Of a stretch of DNA of 64,000 nucleotides, positions 45,558 through 54,401 are shown one piece after another (position 1 is the stretch's first letter; each line of letters opens with the position of its first letter). The stretch lies in assembly GCA_902168205.1 (NCBI GenBank), contig CABHOK010000011.1, forward strand, positions 248,001 to 312,000, in the 5' to 3' direction. The position numbers and the translations under genes are program-made. The notes beneath the pieces were generated by a model. The model was not told where the DNA came from. It worked only from the letters and a program-made list of their open reading frames with translations, and did no database searches. Source of the stretch: an uncultured Chitinophaga sp. (lineage in GTDB: Bacteria; Bacteroidota; Bacteroidia; Cytophagales; Cyclobacteriaceae).

Positions 45558-45639
45558 AAACCCAATCAGCTCAACTATTTATATGGAGCATCCCGATTTC
45601 TGACAGGGTAGTTCGGTGTTGAATCCTTGCGTGTGTGCA
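45558..45639 (+). pseudogene. decayed tRNA-like remnant
   Basis: The stretch contains CAGCTCAAC.TATTTATATGGAGCATC, then CAGGGTAGTTCGGTGTTGAATCC and GTGTGTGCA. These align in order with AGCTCAAT..GAGCATC, GGTTCGGGGTTTGAATCC and CGAGTGCA of the tRNA-Arg just upstream. The stems no longer pair and the anticodon arm is lost, so it is not functional. It may be a tandem duplicate that decayed, or the 3' copy left by an integration event. Confidence 0.5.
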
Positions 45640-46179
45640 TCTGCGGCAGAATGGAAAACTTTCATTCTGTTCATTTTTTATCCCTACAATTCATTGGTTT
45701 TCAATATCATGAGTGATACTGTATACCATTTCCTCTGCGGAGATTGAACTTCATTATTTAAAATAAGTCTTTCCTGAAAGTCAAACTCAACAGTTTTGCC
45801 TACTACAACGCGTGCCGCTGCATAAACTTGTTTAAATGCCGCAATAGATTAACGCTCCACCAATCTTAGAGAACTATATATTGTCAGTCACCTCTAACGA
45901 TGCTCTCACGCTTCATAAAGTTGTATTGTTCTGTATTTAATCTTGAGAGCTCTATACCGGTGATCTATGACTTCTTTCTTAAACACGAAGGAAGAGAAGA
46001 AGCTCTCATACGGATTTTACCAGTGTATGTGGCACTTTTATGCATTGCATTGCAGCGACCTTCTTTTTTTGGAAAGCCTTTGCAAAATGTAATCTGCGTG
46101 TAGTTTGCCCGTTGCTAGGCAGTTCAAGGGTGATTCTGATAAGGCGAATTTTCGTCGGAAACTACAACAGGGTTAACGC
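45640..46179. other. intergenic stretch without recognisable gene
   Basis: About 540 bases between the tRNA remnant and the convergent end of the PagL-like gene. An AGAATG..CATTCT hairpin with a following T-run lies near 45648-45680. A 67-codon frame at 45900-46103 has no homology I recognise, no ribosome-binding site and weak coding character. I see nothing else. Confidence 0.4.
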
Positions 46180-46914
46180 TTAAGGCTTTTGATACAACAA
46201 CGCAACCGAAAAACCATTACTGTCATGACCAGGATTTCTATCATCACTGGGATGATCTCCGTTTGAAAAGTGAATATGCCAGATGGATAATTGAGCGGCA
46301 AGGCGTTTGTTGATTTTAATATCCGCTCCTATACCATATTTTGGACTTCCATTCAATCGTGTGCCCTCGCGGTAGTCGCCAAAGAATCCCGAGGGCTTCG
46401 GAAAGTTTTCTGCAAACACAAGCAGTCCTGCTCCGCTTTGAAAAAATAACTTGAAGCTTTCGTTATGTATAGGATAGAAGCGGACGAACGGTCTTATACC
46501 AGATCCCCACGTATTGTTGATTTCATCTTTTACGTGCACTGCAGAGATTTCTGCTCCGATCGACATATATTTTCGTACTTTATATAGTATACCTATATTA
46601 TTCTGGTATACGGTAGTTTTACTGGCATAATATCCGTACGAAATTCCAAGGTCGTTATAAAATGAAATCCGATTGCGGATGGTGGAATCCTTTCGGGTAA
46701 AAATGAGGATTGCCGTTGCTGCTAAAGCGGGTATATATAGACCATTGCCGGTATGAAGGCTGACCGGACTGATGCCCAGCGGATTCTGATACCATTTGGT
46801 GAAGGGTGGATATTGGCCAATGGAAGGTTGCTGACCTAAACACGTGAGTACAGAGGCAAGCAAAAGCCCGGCAGACAGAACAATAACTTTTAATAGTATA
46901 TATGGTTTTGACAT
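46180..46914 (-). CDS. acyloxyacyl hydrolase / PagL-like lipid A 3-O-deacylase
   Basis: 244 residues with a signal peptide (ending LTCLG/Q) and a beta-barrel strand pattern. The C-terminal part reads WHIHFSNGDHP and then NPGHDSNGFSV. This fits the PagL signature H-x-S-N-...-NPG, giving H215 and S217 as the catalytic pair. D231 lies near the place of the PagL Glu. PagL removes the 3-O acyl chain of lipid A in the outer membrane, so the enzyme would remodel lipopolysaccharide. It is the last gene of the eight-gene operon, 16 bases after its neighbour. Confidence 0.72.
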   Translation of the reverse strand: MSKPYILLKVIVLSAGLLLASVLTCLGQQPSIGQYPPFTKWYQNPLGISPVSLHTGNGLYIPALAATAILIFTRKDSTIRNRISFYNDLGISYGYYASKTTVYQNNIGILYKVRKYMSIGAEISAVHVKDEINNTWGSGIRPFVRFYPIHNESFKLFFQSGAGLLVFAENFPKPSGFFGDYREGTRLNGSPKYGIGADIKINKRLAAQLSIWHIHFSNGDHPSDDRNPGHDSNGFSVALLYQKP

Positions 46915-46930
46915 AATAGTATATTTTATG

Positions 46931-47827
46931 TTACTCGTTTTGATGAAGTGACCAGGCCAACACTATTTCAGCAAAAAAGGAATTGGCTTCATACGAATAG
47001 GAGGGAGTTCGTTTCCTGCCATTTACATCAATCGTCAGAATGCTGAAGACTCCTGTTTCGGATGCATCATATAACTCGAACCTTTGTCTCAGCGAGGCGC
47101 CTGTTCTGATGGAGATCGTCCAGTGTTGTTTCACCTTGTAGTCGAATCCGATACCTGCGTTCCATTGTTTACGCTGCAAGTATTGCGCGTTGTTTTCCCG
47201 GGCTGACAATCTGAAAGTTGAATTGTCGGGTTTAAGAAAGAGTGATAGTGAGGCTTTCGGGTGAATGGTATAGTAAAGGCGCGGGTTTAGCGGAAACGGA
47301 CCGTGGAGACTTAGCTGTCGGGAGATTTTCCAATTGAAGTCTATAAAAGGAGCAATGAGGTTTCCAAAGAATTGTTTGCTGTAAAGTAGTCCATAAGAGA
47401 ATGACAGTTTTTCGCTGATTTGATTTTTATACCGTATGCCCGCAGCAAACCGGAAGTCATCGCTTGTAATGTCTTTGAAATCGGAATATATACCCACGGA
47501 GAGAACGGCCATCAGGACATCGTTTGTTTTTAACTTCCTGCCAAAAAATAATTGCGTGGATGTACCGTGCAATGCTTGCACCATAGGTAACGATTGTCCA
47601 TCAGTAAGAAGACTTTCATACTTGATGCCGGTTACCACGGTGGAGTTCTTGCGGAGTATAGTGGGGACTTTGATATTAGCTTCAAATTCATGCAGTACGT
47701 CATTGCCTGACGTATGCTTCATCGGTGTGATACTATATTTAAGATGAAACAGATCACCATCCTGTTGCGCCAGTACCGACTTACATAAAACCGATGTAAA
47801 AAAGTATACTATAAATATGTTCTTCAT
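46931..47827 (-). CDS. outer-membrane beta-barrel protein (DUF6268-like)
   Basis: 298 residues. A signal peptide (MKNIFIVYFFTSVLCKSVLAQ) precedes the mature chain, which has YSITPMKHTSGNDVLHEFEANI and KVPTILRKNSTVVTGIKYESL, then regular amphipathic strands. The last strand, SFFAEIVLAWSLHQNE, is aromatic. The opening resembles DUF6268 barrels of Bacteroidota; I hold that assignment loosely. Four bases overlap the upstream fusion gene (ATGA), so the two are co-translated. Possible roles are a pore or a lipid-handling barrel for the export system. Confidence 0.65.
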   Translation of the reverse strand: MKNIFIVYFFTSVLCKSVLAQQDGDLFHLKYSITPMKHTSGNDVLHEFEANIKVPTILRKNSTVVTGIKYESLLTDGQSLPMVQALHGTSTQLFFGRKLKTNDVLMAVLSVGIYSDFKDITSDDFRFAAGIRYKNQISEKLSFSYGLLYSKQFFGNLIAPFIDFNWKISRQLSLHGPFPLNPRLYYTIHPKASLSLFLKPDNSTFRLSARENNAQYLQRKQWNAGIGFDYKVKQHWTISIRTGASLRQRFELYDASETGVFSILTIDVNGRKRTPSYSYEANSFFAEIVLAWSLHQNE

Positions 47828-49032
47828 TTTGCGAGAATAAAAGCAAGGCCGGCCAGTATCGATGCTCCCTGGTAATAATTGATTGAGCCTGCCGGTGGAT
47901 CTATTTTGTTGCTTAAGGTATATGATGCAGAAAAGCGCAGCGATGTACCGGGTGAAAAACGATAGTCAACACCGGTACCAATGTGATACGTGAATATATT
48001 TTCAATTTTTCGGACTATATCCTTTTTTATGCCACCCTGCGAACTTCCTGACCCGGTGCCTCCTTCAACATGAATATAGGTATACCCGGCTGCTGCAGTA
48101 ATGAATGGACGCAGGCTTCCGAAGAGAAATGCATATCGTATACCGGCTGCGTAAGGAATAACGATACCCCCGTGGCCACTTCCACTTGCTTGTACTCCGC
48201 CGGGCCCGATTGTTATACTATGAATAGTTTTTTCCTTTGGAATAAGAATACAATGCACATCAGCATATGTGGATATTTTTTCGGTGAAATTATAGTCGAT
48301 TGTAAAACCAAATATGAAATGGTGTTTCGCTATGTCAATAAATGTTTCGTCATCAAATTCGGTTCTGCTCCTCTCCGCTTGTTGCCACCGCCCAAGTGTA
48401 ATGCCCAGGCTCACGTGTTGCTTGTATAACTTGGGTTGTTTGTTAGCAGGCGGTGCTGTGCTTACCGGTATAGTGCTCGCTGCCTGAGGTGGATTGTACT
48501 GTATGATTGAATCCAGTGTATGTACCGACCCGGACGTAATATACTGGCTTCTCATTTGTTCCTTCCCGTAGTTCCATCGAGTAACAGCGCGCACAATGCC
48601 TGGGTATCTCTTTACAAACCCTTCAGCAACACAATGTGCTTCGCCCATGCCAATGATAAATACGCTGGAAGGATCTGTGTTGAAAGCATGCTGTGTTTGT
48701 AAAATAGCTTGCCATAAAAATTTCTGATCCTGATCTGCCTTTACCGAATCTCCGGAAGGGGAACAGTACCATCGATGCAACAAGCCTATGGGTAAAAGTA
48801 TAACGGCTGGCTGCCGCAGACGATGCCAGGGTAAATTATCAAGTGCGAGCGGACGTATATAGTTATCGTGTAGAATAATTATAAGTGGTAAATGATCGGT
48901 TTTATCTTTTGGAACATTTACCAGGTACGATCGCCTTATACTATCTGATTGAAGTGTGAAAATGCGCTGTGCCGCTATATAACTGTTGTTTACTGCATAG
49001 AATATAGCGATGAGAACAATTATCTTCTTCAC
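47824..49032 (-). CDS. fusion of degenerate alpha/beta hydrolase domain and outer-membrane beta-barrel
   Basis: 402 residues with a signal peptide (1-21). Residues 25-150 follow an esterase/PHB-depolymerase-type hydrolase: YLVNVPKDK, LPLIIILHDNY (oxyanion strand), and VFIIGMGEAHCVAEGF at the nucleophile elbow. The expected GxSxG reads GMGEA, with Gly130 in place of the catalytic Ser. A proline-rich linker (about 183-200) leads to a barrel of some eight strands, ending GASILAGLAFILAK. The hydrolase is therefore probably inactive as such and may bind a ligand. It overlaps both neighbours by four bases. Confidence 0.7.
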   Translation of the reverse strand: MKKIIVLIAIFYAVNNSYIAAQRIFTLQSDSIRRSYLVNVPKDKTDHLPLIIILHDNYIRPLALDNLPWHRLRQPAVILLPIGLLHRWYCSPSGDSVKADQDQKFLWQAILQTQHAFNTDPSSVFIIGMGEAHCVAEGFVKRYPGIVRAVTRWNYGKEQMRSQYITSGSVHTLDSIIQYNPPQAASTIPVSTAPPANKQPKLYKQHVSLGITLGRWQQAERSRTEFDDETFIDIAKHHFIFGFTIDYNFTEKISTYADVHCILIPKEKTIHSITIGPGGVQASGSGHGGIVIPYAAGIRYAFLFGSLRPFITAAAGYTYIHVEGGTGSGSSQGGIKKDIVRKIENIFTYHIGTGVDYRFSPGTSLRFSASYTLSNKIDPPAGSINYYQGASILAGLAFILAK

Positions 49033-49721
49033 GTATTATGTTGGTTAATAATTTTACCATCCATCATTTCGATAATCCGATCGCTCTTGGCAGCGAAGTC
49101 ATTGTCATGCGTTACAGTAATTATAGTTTTCCCGAATTCACGACTTAACTGCATAAACATGTCAAATACATTAGCCGCATTTTTGGAATCAAGGTTGCCG
49201 GTCGGTTCATCTCCCATAAGAATAGCCGGTTCGTTGATGAGTGCACGCGCTATGGCTACACGCTGCTGTTGTCCGCCGGAAATGCGTGATGCAGCTTTTA
49301 ACGCTTGCTCACCTACATTCAGCATCCTGAGTTTTTCGTAGGCCTTATGCTCAATTTCTTCGAATGAATATTTGCCCAGGCGAAGAGCAGGTATCATAAC
49401 ATTCCTAAGACAGGAGAAATCGGGTAACAGGTAATGAAATTGAAATACAAACCCGAGGTGTTCGTTCCGAAAGAGCGCAAGCTCATTTTGGGTACGACCG
49501 GTTACAGGTGTATTGTTTAAAATCAGTTTGCCCTCGTAGTCGGTGTCCATCGTTGATAGTATATATAGTAATGTAGATTTTCCACAACCCGACTTTCCGA
49601 TGATGGATACAAATTCACCTTTGAATACTTCGAAGCTCACGCCTTTCAATGCCTGAAATTTTTCAGGCTCCAGGAAGAATTTATTAATGTGGTCGGCTCG
49701 TAATGCAATTTGTTTTTCCAT
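49029..49721 (-). CDS. ABC transporter ATP-binding protein, LolD/MacB type
   Basis: 230 residues. Walker A is GKSGCGKST, the Q-loop lies in FQFHYLLPDFS, and the signature is RISGGQQQR. Walker B with Glu is ILMGDEPTGNLDS, and the switch His is TVTHDND. The GNLDS D-loop and the NELALFRNEHLGFVFQ segment are typical of the LolD/MacB/FtsE group, which drives type VII mechanotransmission rather than direct transport through the membrane. TAATG joins its start to the permease stop. Confidence 0.93.
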   Translation of the reverse strand: MEKQIALRADHINKFFLEPEKFQALKGVSFEVFKGEFVSIIGKSGCGKSTLLYILSTMDTDYEGKLILNNTPVTGRTQNELALFRNEHLGFVFQFHYLLPDFSCLRNVMIPALRLGKYSFEEIEHKAYEKLRMLNVGEQALKAASRISGGQQQRVAIARALINEPAILMGDEPTGNLDSKNAANVFDMFMQLSREFGKTIITVTHDNDFAAKSDRIIEMMDGKIINQHNT

Positions 49722-50965
49722 TATCCTCGAATGATTTGTACAGGGTCTACCTTGGATGCTTTAACGGCAGGTATATAGCCGGCAAAAAAAGTGGTGATAA
49801 CACCAAACACGAAGCCTTGTATATAATGTGGGATTTTGAACGCCATGGGTAAGTAGCTAACATTGCCCATGCCGATATATAGTTTGGATACAAGTAGCGC
49901 CAGCGCCCATCCAAGGGCAAGTCCCATAAAACTTCCTATTAAACCAATGAACATGGCCTGTCTTATAAAAATCGAAATGACATGTGTGCCTGCAAATCCC
50001 GTGGCCTTTAGAATGGCAATTTCTTTTATCTTTTCATAGATCGTCATGTTTAGAATATTATATATACCAAAGCCTGCAACGATAAGAATCGTAACAACAA
50101 CCGAGTTCGCAATAACATCGCGGATTTTGCGGGCAGCAACAGATTGCTCGTTGGCACCCTGCCAGTCTTCTGCCTGGTAGCCGGTAAGTTGCTCGGCTTT
50201 ACGTGCAAACTGCGGTGCCTGCGTATAGTCTTTTATGTTGATATATATTTCGGTAATGTAACTGCGGTCTTTCTTGAGCAGTTGTTCTGCAACGGGTACA
50301 TTTACATAGGTTTTTGTATTATCAATGGCCTTGATGGTGGTTTTAAAAATTCCAACAACGCGGAGGCGTTTAGCCATACCGTTGGAAGCTGTCAGCGTAA
50401 TGTAGTTTCCTTTTTTTACGTTGAGATCGGAGGCCAGTCCTGCACCAATAATGATACCGTCCGGTGTGTTTTGCAGATCTTCTGTTTTTCCGGTCAGCAG
50501 CGTAGAGGTAATGTCGAACATTTTGTCTTGTTCCAGAATGTTTACGCCATACACGGTTCCGTTTCGATCTACGCCACTATAGGTATATATAACATTACTG
50601 CTCACTTGTGCCGATAGCGCCATTACTTCCCTGTCTGTTTTCAGGGAATGAATAAGTTTGAATGGATCTTTTATCCGGTTATCCGATGCAGTCAGTTTGG
50701 GATTTGAAATGATCTTTATCGTACCGTCTTGCAAGTATGTCTGTAACAGACTGGCATTGCTCATTTTATTGTCGCTGTATAAACGCACATGAGGTGTAGT
50801 GCTCAGCGTTACTTTTTCGAAGTAATCATTGGTGCCGGCGATCAGCGAATTCATGAAGATATACATGGATATACCAAACGTCACACCCAATGCCGCAACG
50901 CCCGTCTGCTTCTTGCGCGACAGTAAATAGGTTAATGCTATTTCTGTATTAATACCGGTACGCAT
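49721..50965 (-). CDS. ABC transporter permease, LolC/LolE/DevC type
   Basis: 414 residues with four membrane helices: one near 20-40 and three near 285-310, 330-360 and 375-400. A MacB-like periplasmic domain lies between the first and second. The coupling loop reads IYEKIKEIAILKATGFAG. The chain ends VKASKVDPVQIIRG, the usual close of LolC/E and DevC permeases. It would dimerise and pair with the LolD-type ATPase to move a periplasmic partner. It is one base from the adaptor gene upstream. Confidence 0.92.
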   Translation of the reverse strand: MRTGINTEIALTYLLSRKKQTGVAALGVTFGISMYIFMNSLIAGTNDYFEKVTLSTTPHVRLYSDNKMSNASLLQTYLQDGTIKIISNPKLTASDNRIKDPFKLIHSLKTDREVMALSAQVSSNVIYTYSGVDRNGTVYGVNILEQDKMFDITSTLLTGKTEDLQNTPDGIIIGAGLASDLNVKKGNYITLTASNGMAKRLRVVGIFKTTIKAIDNTKTYVNVPVAEQLLKKDRSYITEIYINIKDYTQAPQFARKAEQLTGYQAEDWQGANEQSVAARKIRDVIANSVVVTILIVAGFGIYNILNMTIYEKIKEIAILKATGFAGTHVISIFIRQAMFIGLIGSFMGLALGWALALLVSKLYIGMGNVSYLPMAFKIPHYIQGFVFGVITTFFAGYIPAVKASKVDPVQIIRG

Positions 50966-50966
50966 A

Positions 50967-52064
50967 TCAGTTCGCTTTGATAAGTTCGTCCTGCAGAGTC
51001 AATCCTTCTTTCACTTCAACCCAGTCCGTTGAGATGATCCCTGTTTTAATAGCGATAGTATCTGCATTCCGGTTTCTCCTGATAATTACTTTTTTATCGG
51101 CAGTAAGGTATGCCCGCGGGATTAACATGGCTTGGTCATCCTGTGCAACAATAATGTTTGCCTGAAGCAATGTGCCTGCGATAATGTTTGAAGGTCGTTT
51201 TTCGAAAGAAGCTTCAACTTTATAGGACTGTTTCTCTTCATTAAAATAGGGATATATAGTAGTAATAATACCGGTATATATCTGCTCCGGATGCGTATTG
51301 AGCTCAATCAGCACCTTATGGCCGGTGCGAACTTTGGTGATACCGGTTTCGTCTACCATCAGTACAATTCCTAGGGAATCGGGGTGGCCGAGGAGTGCAA
51401 TTGCCTCGCCCTTGCGAATGAGTTCTCCGTCATTTTTTTCAATGCGGTATATCTTATAGTTTCCAGGAGATTTTAATATGAAATAGTTATTTCCGGCAAC
51501 TGAAGTTTTATATTGGCTTTGGCTATGGATCAGATCCTGTTGCAGGGTAAGCTTTGCAGAGGCTATATTTTCTGTAATGGATTGTACGGTATTTTTATCA
51601 TTTTCATAGGCAAGTAGCGCGCCTTCAAACTCTACTGCGGAAACGATATTCGTTTCATACAAGCGCTTCATACGCCAATACTGCACCGAGTCATTTTGTA
51701 GTTTCTGTTGGGCATTTGCCAATTCGGCCCGCAGACTCATGAGCGTTGGCGAGTTGTCTGACGCGTTTTGTGAAGCCAATCGTAAATTTTCAGCGGCCGC
51801 GGCCTGCTCGATGGAACTTGTTGTATTGTCTAGGGTAAATAAAATTTGGCCTGCCTGCACATTATCATTTTCCTTGATCCAGGTATCCTGCAGAAATCCA
51901 TCACTGAAAGCTGTCAGCGTAAATTGGTCAGCGGCTTCAACATGACCTGATGCAAAAACAGCATCCGTGATAGGGGCAATGACCGGTGAAGTTGTCTCTG
52001 TTTTGTTTCTGCACCCGGTTATGATAATTGATAATAGTGATATATATAGTGCTGTTTGTTTCAT
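50967..52064 (-). CDS. HlyD/MacA-type periplasmic adaptor lipoprotein
   Basis: 365 residues from MKQTALYISLLSIIITGC, a lipoprotein signal with Cys at the lipobox. A frame open 26 codons further upstream would overlap the TolC gene and hide the lipobox, so it is rejected. The lipoyl/barrel half opens at FASGHVEAADQFTLTAFSDG. A coiled-coil hairpin covers about 90-185, the second lipoyl half includes LKSPGNYKIYRIEKNDGELIRKGE, and the beta-barrel and membrane-proximal domains follow. It would link the inner-membrane permease to TolC. Confidence 0.9.
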   Translation of the reverse strand: MKQTALYISLLSIIITGCRNKTETTSPVIAPITDAVFASGHVEAADQFTLTAFSDGFLQDTWIKENDNVQAGQILFTLDNTTSSIEQAAAAENLRLASQNASDNSPTLMSLRAELANAQQKLQNDSVQYWRMKRLYETNIVSAVEFEGALLAYENDKNTVQSITENIASAKLTLQQDLIHSQSQYKTSVAGNNYFILKSPGNYKIYRIEKNDGELIRKGEAIALLGHPDSLGIVLMVDETGITKVRTGHKVLIELNTHPEQIYTGIITTIYPYFNEEKQSYKVEASFEKRPSNIIAGTLLQANIIVAQDDQAMLIPRAYLTADKKVIIRRNRNADTIAIKTGIISTDWVEVKEGLTLQDELIKAN

Positions 52065-52068
52065 AGAA

Positions 52069-53379
52069 TCAGAAAGTCTTTTGGCGAACTTGTATAGTAT
52101 AGTACTGAATGAAATACCGGGATACCGCCTGCAGGTATTCATGCTGATAGGTTATAAAATCCTGGTATACGCGCAGTCGTTCATCAACCGAGATGAGCCC
52201 TTCATGAAGCTTCCGGTCCGCGTGCGAATCATTTTGACGATACAGATCGAGTATTTTACGAGCTTCCCGGTACGCGCTATAGGTACGCTCGTATGCGAGG
52301 ATAAGATTGTCATCATTAATTTGAGCGCTACGCAAACTGCTCTCGTATACCTTTTGCTGAGTATCAAGTTCAATTCTTGTTCGCGCAGTTTGATAGGCAC
52401 GTGTACCTCCTGAAAGTATAGGTATCGTTAGCCGGAGACCCCAGTATTGTTGCGGAAGATTACTGGTGTTTTCAAAATTGAAGAAGTTGTCGCCTGCAAG
52501 TTGTTTGCCTGCTGAATATACTGCCGATAAAGTTGGTATATAGGAAGCTTTCGCAGACTGCCAGTTTATTTTTGCGACAAGCATGTTTGAATATGCCAGC
52601 CTTACTTCAGTATCTGTGGGGAAGTCTTGAGACAGCTGACCCAATGCCGGTGCTGATACCAGCGTGTCAACTTCAAGCGTCACAGAATCCTTCACAGACA
52701 AATTCAGGAGAATTTTTAAGTTGTTAAGTGCTAGATGCTTGTTTTGAATCGCATCATGAAGATTCATTTCCGTTTTGCCAAGATTGATCCGTGCCGTATT
52801 TAGACTTACTTCGTTTACCAGCCCTTCGGTATATTTTCCAGATATAGTCTCGTATGTTCCTATCGCAATGCTGAGACTCTCTTTTGCCAAAACAGATGCT
52901 TCGTTCATTAATAAATAATTGTAATAGGCATTGGCCAACTGGTTATATAGTTCATGCCTGGTTTTTATTACGTTCAGCGTGGCGGTCTCATAATATTGCC
53001 TGGCAGCTTTGATGGAAAACCAGCTCTGGGTATTGATCAGGTCAATCTGGGCTGTAATACCTGCATTATATATATAACGCTTCCCAAACTCTTCTTCCCG
53101 ATATGTACCGGGTTCGCCCCCGAACAATTCTGCCGGAACCAGGGTCGGCTGTAGCTGGATGTTATCCGTGAATGATCCGTTTATGCCAAGCGAGGGAAGC
53201 AATGCTCCATAAGCCTGATCAATACCCTTGCCGGCTATAGCCTGATTACTATAGGCAGTATACATTTGTGCAGAATGAGATTCAGCGTAGTTCCAGATTT
53301 CTTCCAGCGAATGAAATGTATACTGTGCCTGAACCTGCTGCATGATGAACACGGCTATCGTTAAAAACAAAATACGCAT
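52069..53379 (-). CDS. TolC-family outer-membrane efflux protein
   Basis: 436 residues with a signal peptide (MRILFLTIAVFIMQQVQAQ). Two repeats of the outer-membrane efflux fold follow. Long helices include LAKESLSIAIGTYETISGKYTEGLVNEVSLNTARINLG, where the YTEGLVNEV turn is typical, and TPTLSAVYSAG starts the second. It forms the trimeric outer-membrane and periplasmic tunnel of tripartite export systems. Gaps of four bases separate it from the genes on both sides. Confidence 0.92.
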   Translation of the reverse strand: MRILFLTIAVFIMQQVQAQYTFHSLEEIWNYAESHSAQMYTAYSNQAIAGKGIDQAYGALLPSLGINGSFTDNIQLQPTLVPAELFGGEPGTYREEEFGKRYIYNAGITAQIDLINTQSWFSIKAARQYYETATLNVIKTRHELYNQLANAYYNYLLMNEASVLAKESLSIAIGTYETISGKYTEGLVNEVSLNTARINLGKTEMNLHDAIQNKHLALNNLKILLNLSVKDSVTLEVDTLVSAPALGQLSQDFPTDTEVRLAYSNMLVAKINWQSAKASYIPTLSAVYSAGKQLAGDNFFNFENTSNLPQQYWGLRLTIPILSGGTRAYQTARTRIELDTQQKVYESSLRSAQINDDNLILAYERTYSAYREARKILDLYRQNDSHADRKLHEGLISVDERLRVYQDFITYQHEYLQAVSRYFIQYYTIQVRQKTF

Positions 53380-53383
53380 GGCT

Positions 53384-53773
53384 TTATTGGATACGTGACC
53401 AGTATACCGAGCGGGACATAAAACCTTTCGATGCGGTGATTTTTATTTTTTGCTCGTTTTCAAAGTATATAGTGCAAGGCATTTCTCCTTTGGGAGTACT
53501 TGCCAATCCGTTGAATTTTTTTCCGTCCCACTTCAGATTTTTGAAGATAAGGTCGCCCGTTTTTACTTTGCTGTCGTCTGCGGCAGTTTCTGTTAATTTT
53601 GCCATATACAGATTACCTTCTTTGTAAAATTTGGCCTGCCGTGTACCCTGTGTGTTAGTCCATATACCTTCGATTCTTTCCGGTGTTTGTGCTAACCCCA
53701 CGATTGCCGAACATGCTAACAACATGCACACTAGAAGTATAGCAGCGACTGTACTTTCTGATTTTATTTTCAT
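53384..53773 (-). CDS. DUF2147 exported protein
   Basis: 129 residues with a signal peptide ending near SAIVGLAQ. The mature part is a lipocalin-like small barrel: IEGIWTNTQGTRQAKFYKEGNLYMAKL, then DLIFKNLKWDGKKFNGLA and a closing SRSVYWSRIQ. The DUF2147 family is frequent in Bacteroidota and proteobacterial periplasm and may bind hydrophobic ligands, which is unproven. As first gene of the eight-gene operon it could be a periplasmic carrier of the exported substrate. Confidence 0.82.
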   Translation of the reverse strand: MKIKSESTVAAILLVCMLLACSAIVGLAQTPERIEGIWTNTQGTRQAKFYKEGNLYMAKLTETAADDSKVKTGDLIFKNLKWDGKKFNGLASTPKGEMPCTIYFENEQKIKITASKGFMSRSVYWSRIQ

Positions 53774-54401
53774 TATTATTTATTTTTATGCAAGTGTACG
53801 GCGGTTCCGTACTATGAGACTTTGAAATAAATATTGAAGGGACAAATTGCCCGTTGAAATGGACACGTGTGGAAACGAGTGTTTCGGCCGGAGTGCAGTC
53901 TTTAAACAACGAGAATGCGAATGGCAATAAGGGCAGTTGCGTTTATAGTCTGGATTATGTACGGCAGATGTATGATGTTATTTATCCCATGCCTGTAACC
54001 GATAAACAGATATTACAATTGCGTAATATCAACTACACCAATATAGGTATGACAGGTTAAGAACAATCACTATTATAACAAACGTGATAGCAGTAATAAG
54101 CCCGAAACAATTGCTGCCATTTGAATGATCAGATTTCATGATGATTGGTTTGAAAGTAACCCGTCTACATGTATAGCACTTGCGTATGTATGTTGACGAT
54201 ATACAGACTATCGGTCTGATTGGGGCATGAGTTAGCGATTGGTGAGAAGTGACGGCAGTGAAAAAATGGTGAAAGAGACAAATTGCCGAGTGAATCGCCC
54301 TGAATCCTTGTTGGGCATTTAAATAAAAACGTATATACTATACGCTATCGGTTTGCGATCGTTGTGATCGTCTCCAGGTGTTTTTTCTTTTACCGGATTG
54401 A
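53774..54401. other. regulatory intergenic region between operon and two-component system
   Basis: 628 bases between the eight-gene operon and the LytTR regulator gene, both on the minus strand. It carries two copies of GACAAATTGCC followed by a similar tail (53841 and 54277). An inverted repeat CAGAC-TATCG-GTCTG lies near 54204. A frame at 53854-54060 (TTG start) encodes 68 residues whose latter half has ordinary codon use, perhaps a gene remnant. No exact TAnnTTTG box is found for the operon. Confidence 0.4.

Noticed and set aside
45900-46103. 67-codon plus-strand frame after the tRNA
   Set aside because: No ribosome-binding site, no recognisable family and poor coding character; it is more likely chance in an intergenic stretch.
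53854-54060. 68-codon plus-strand frame upstream of the export operon
   Set aside because: TTG start and no family match. The latter half looks codon-like, so a remnant is possible, but the support is too weak to call a gene.
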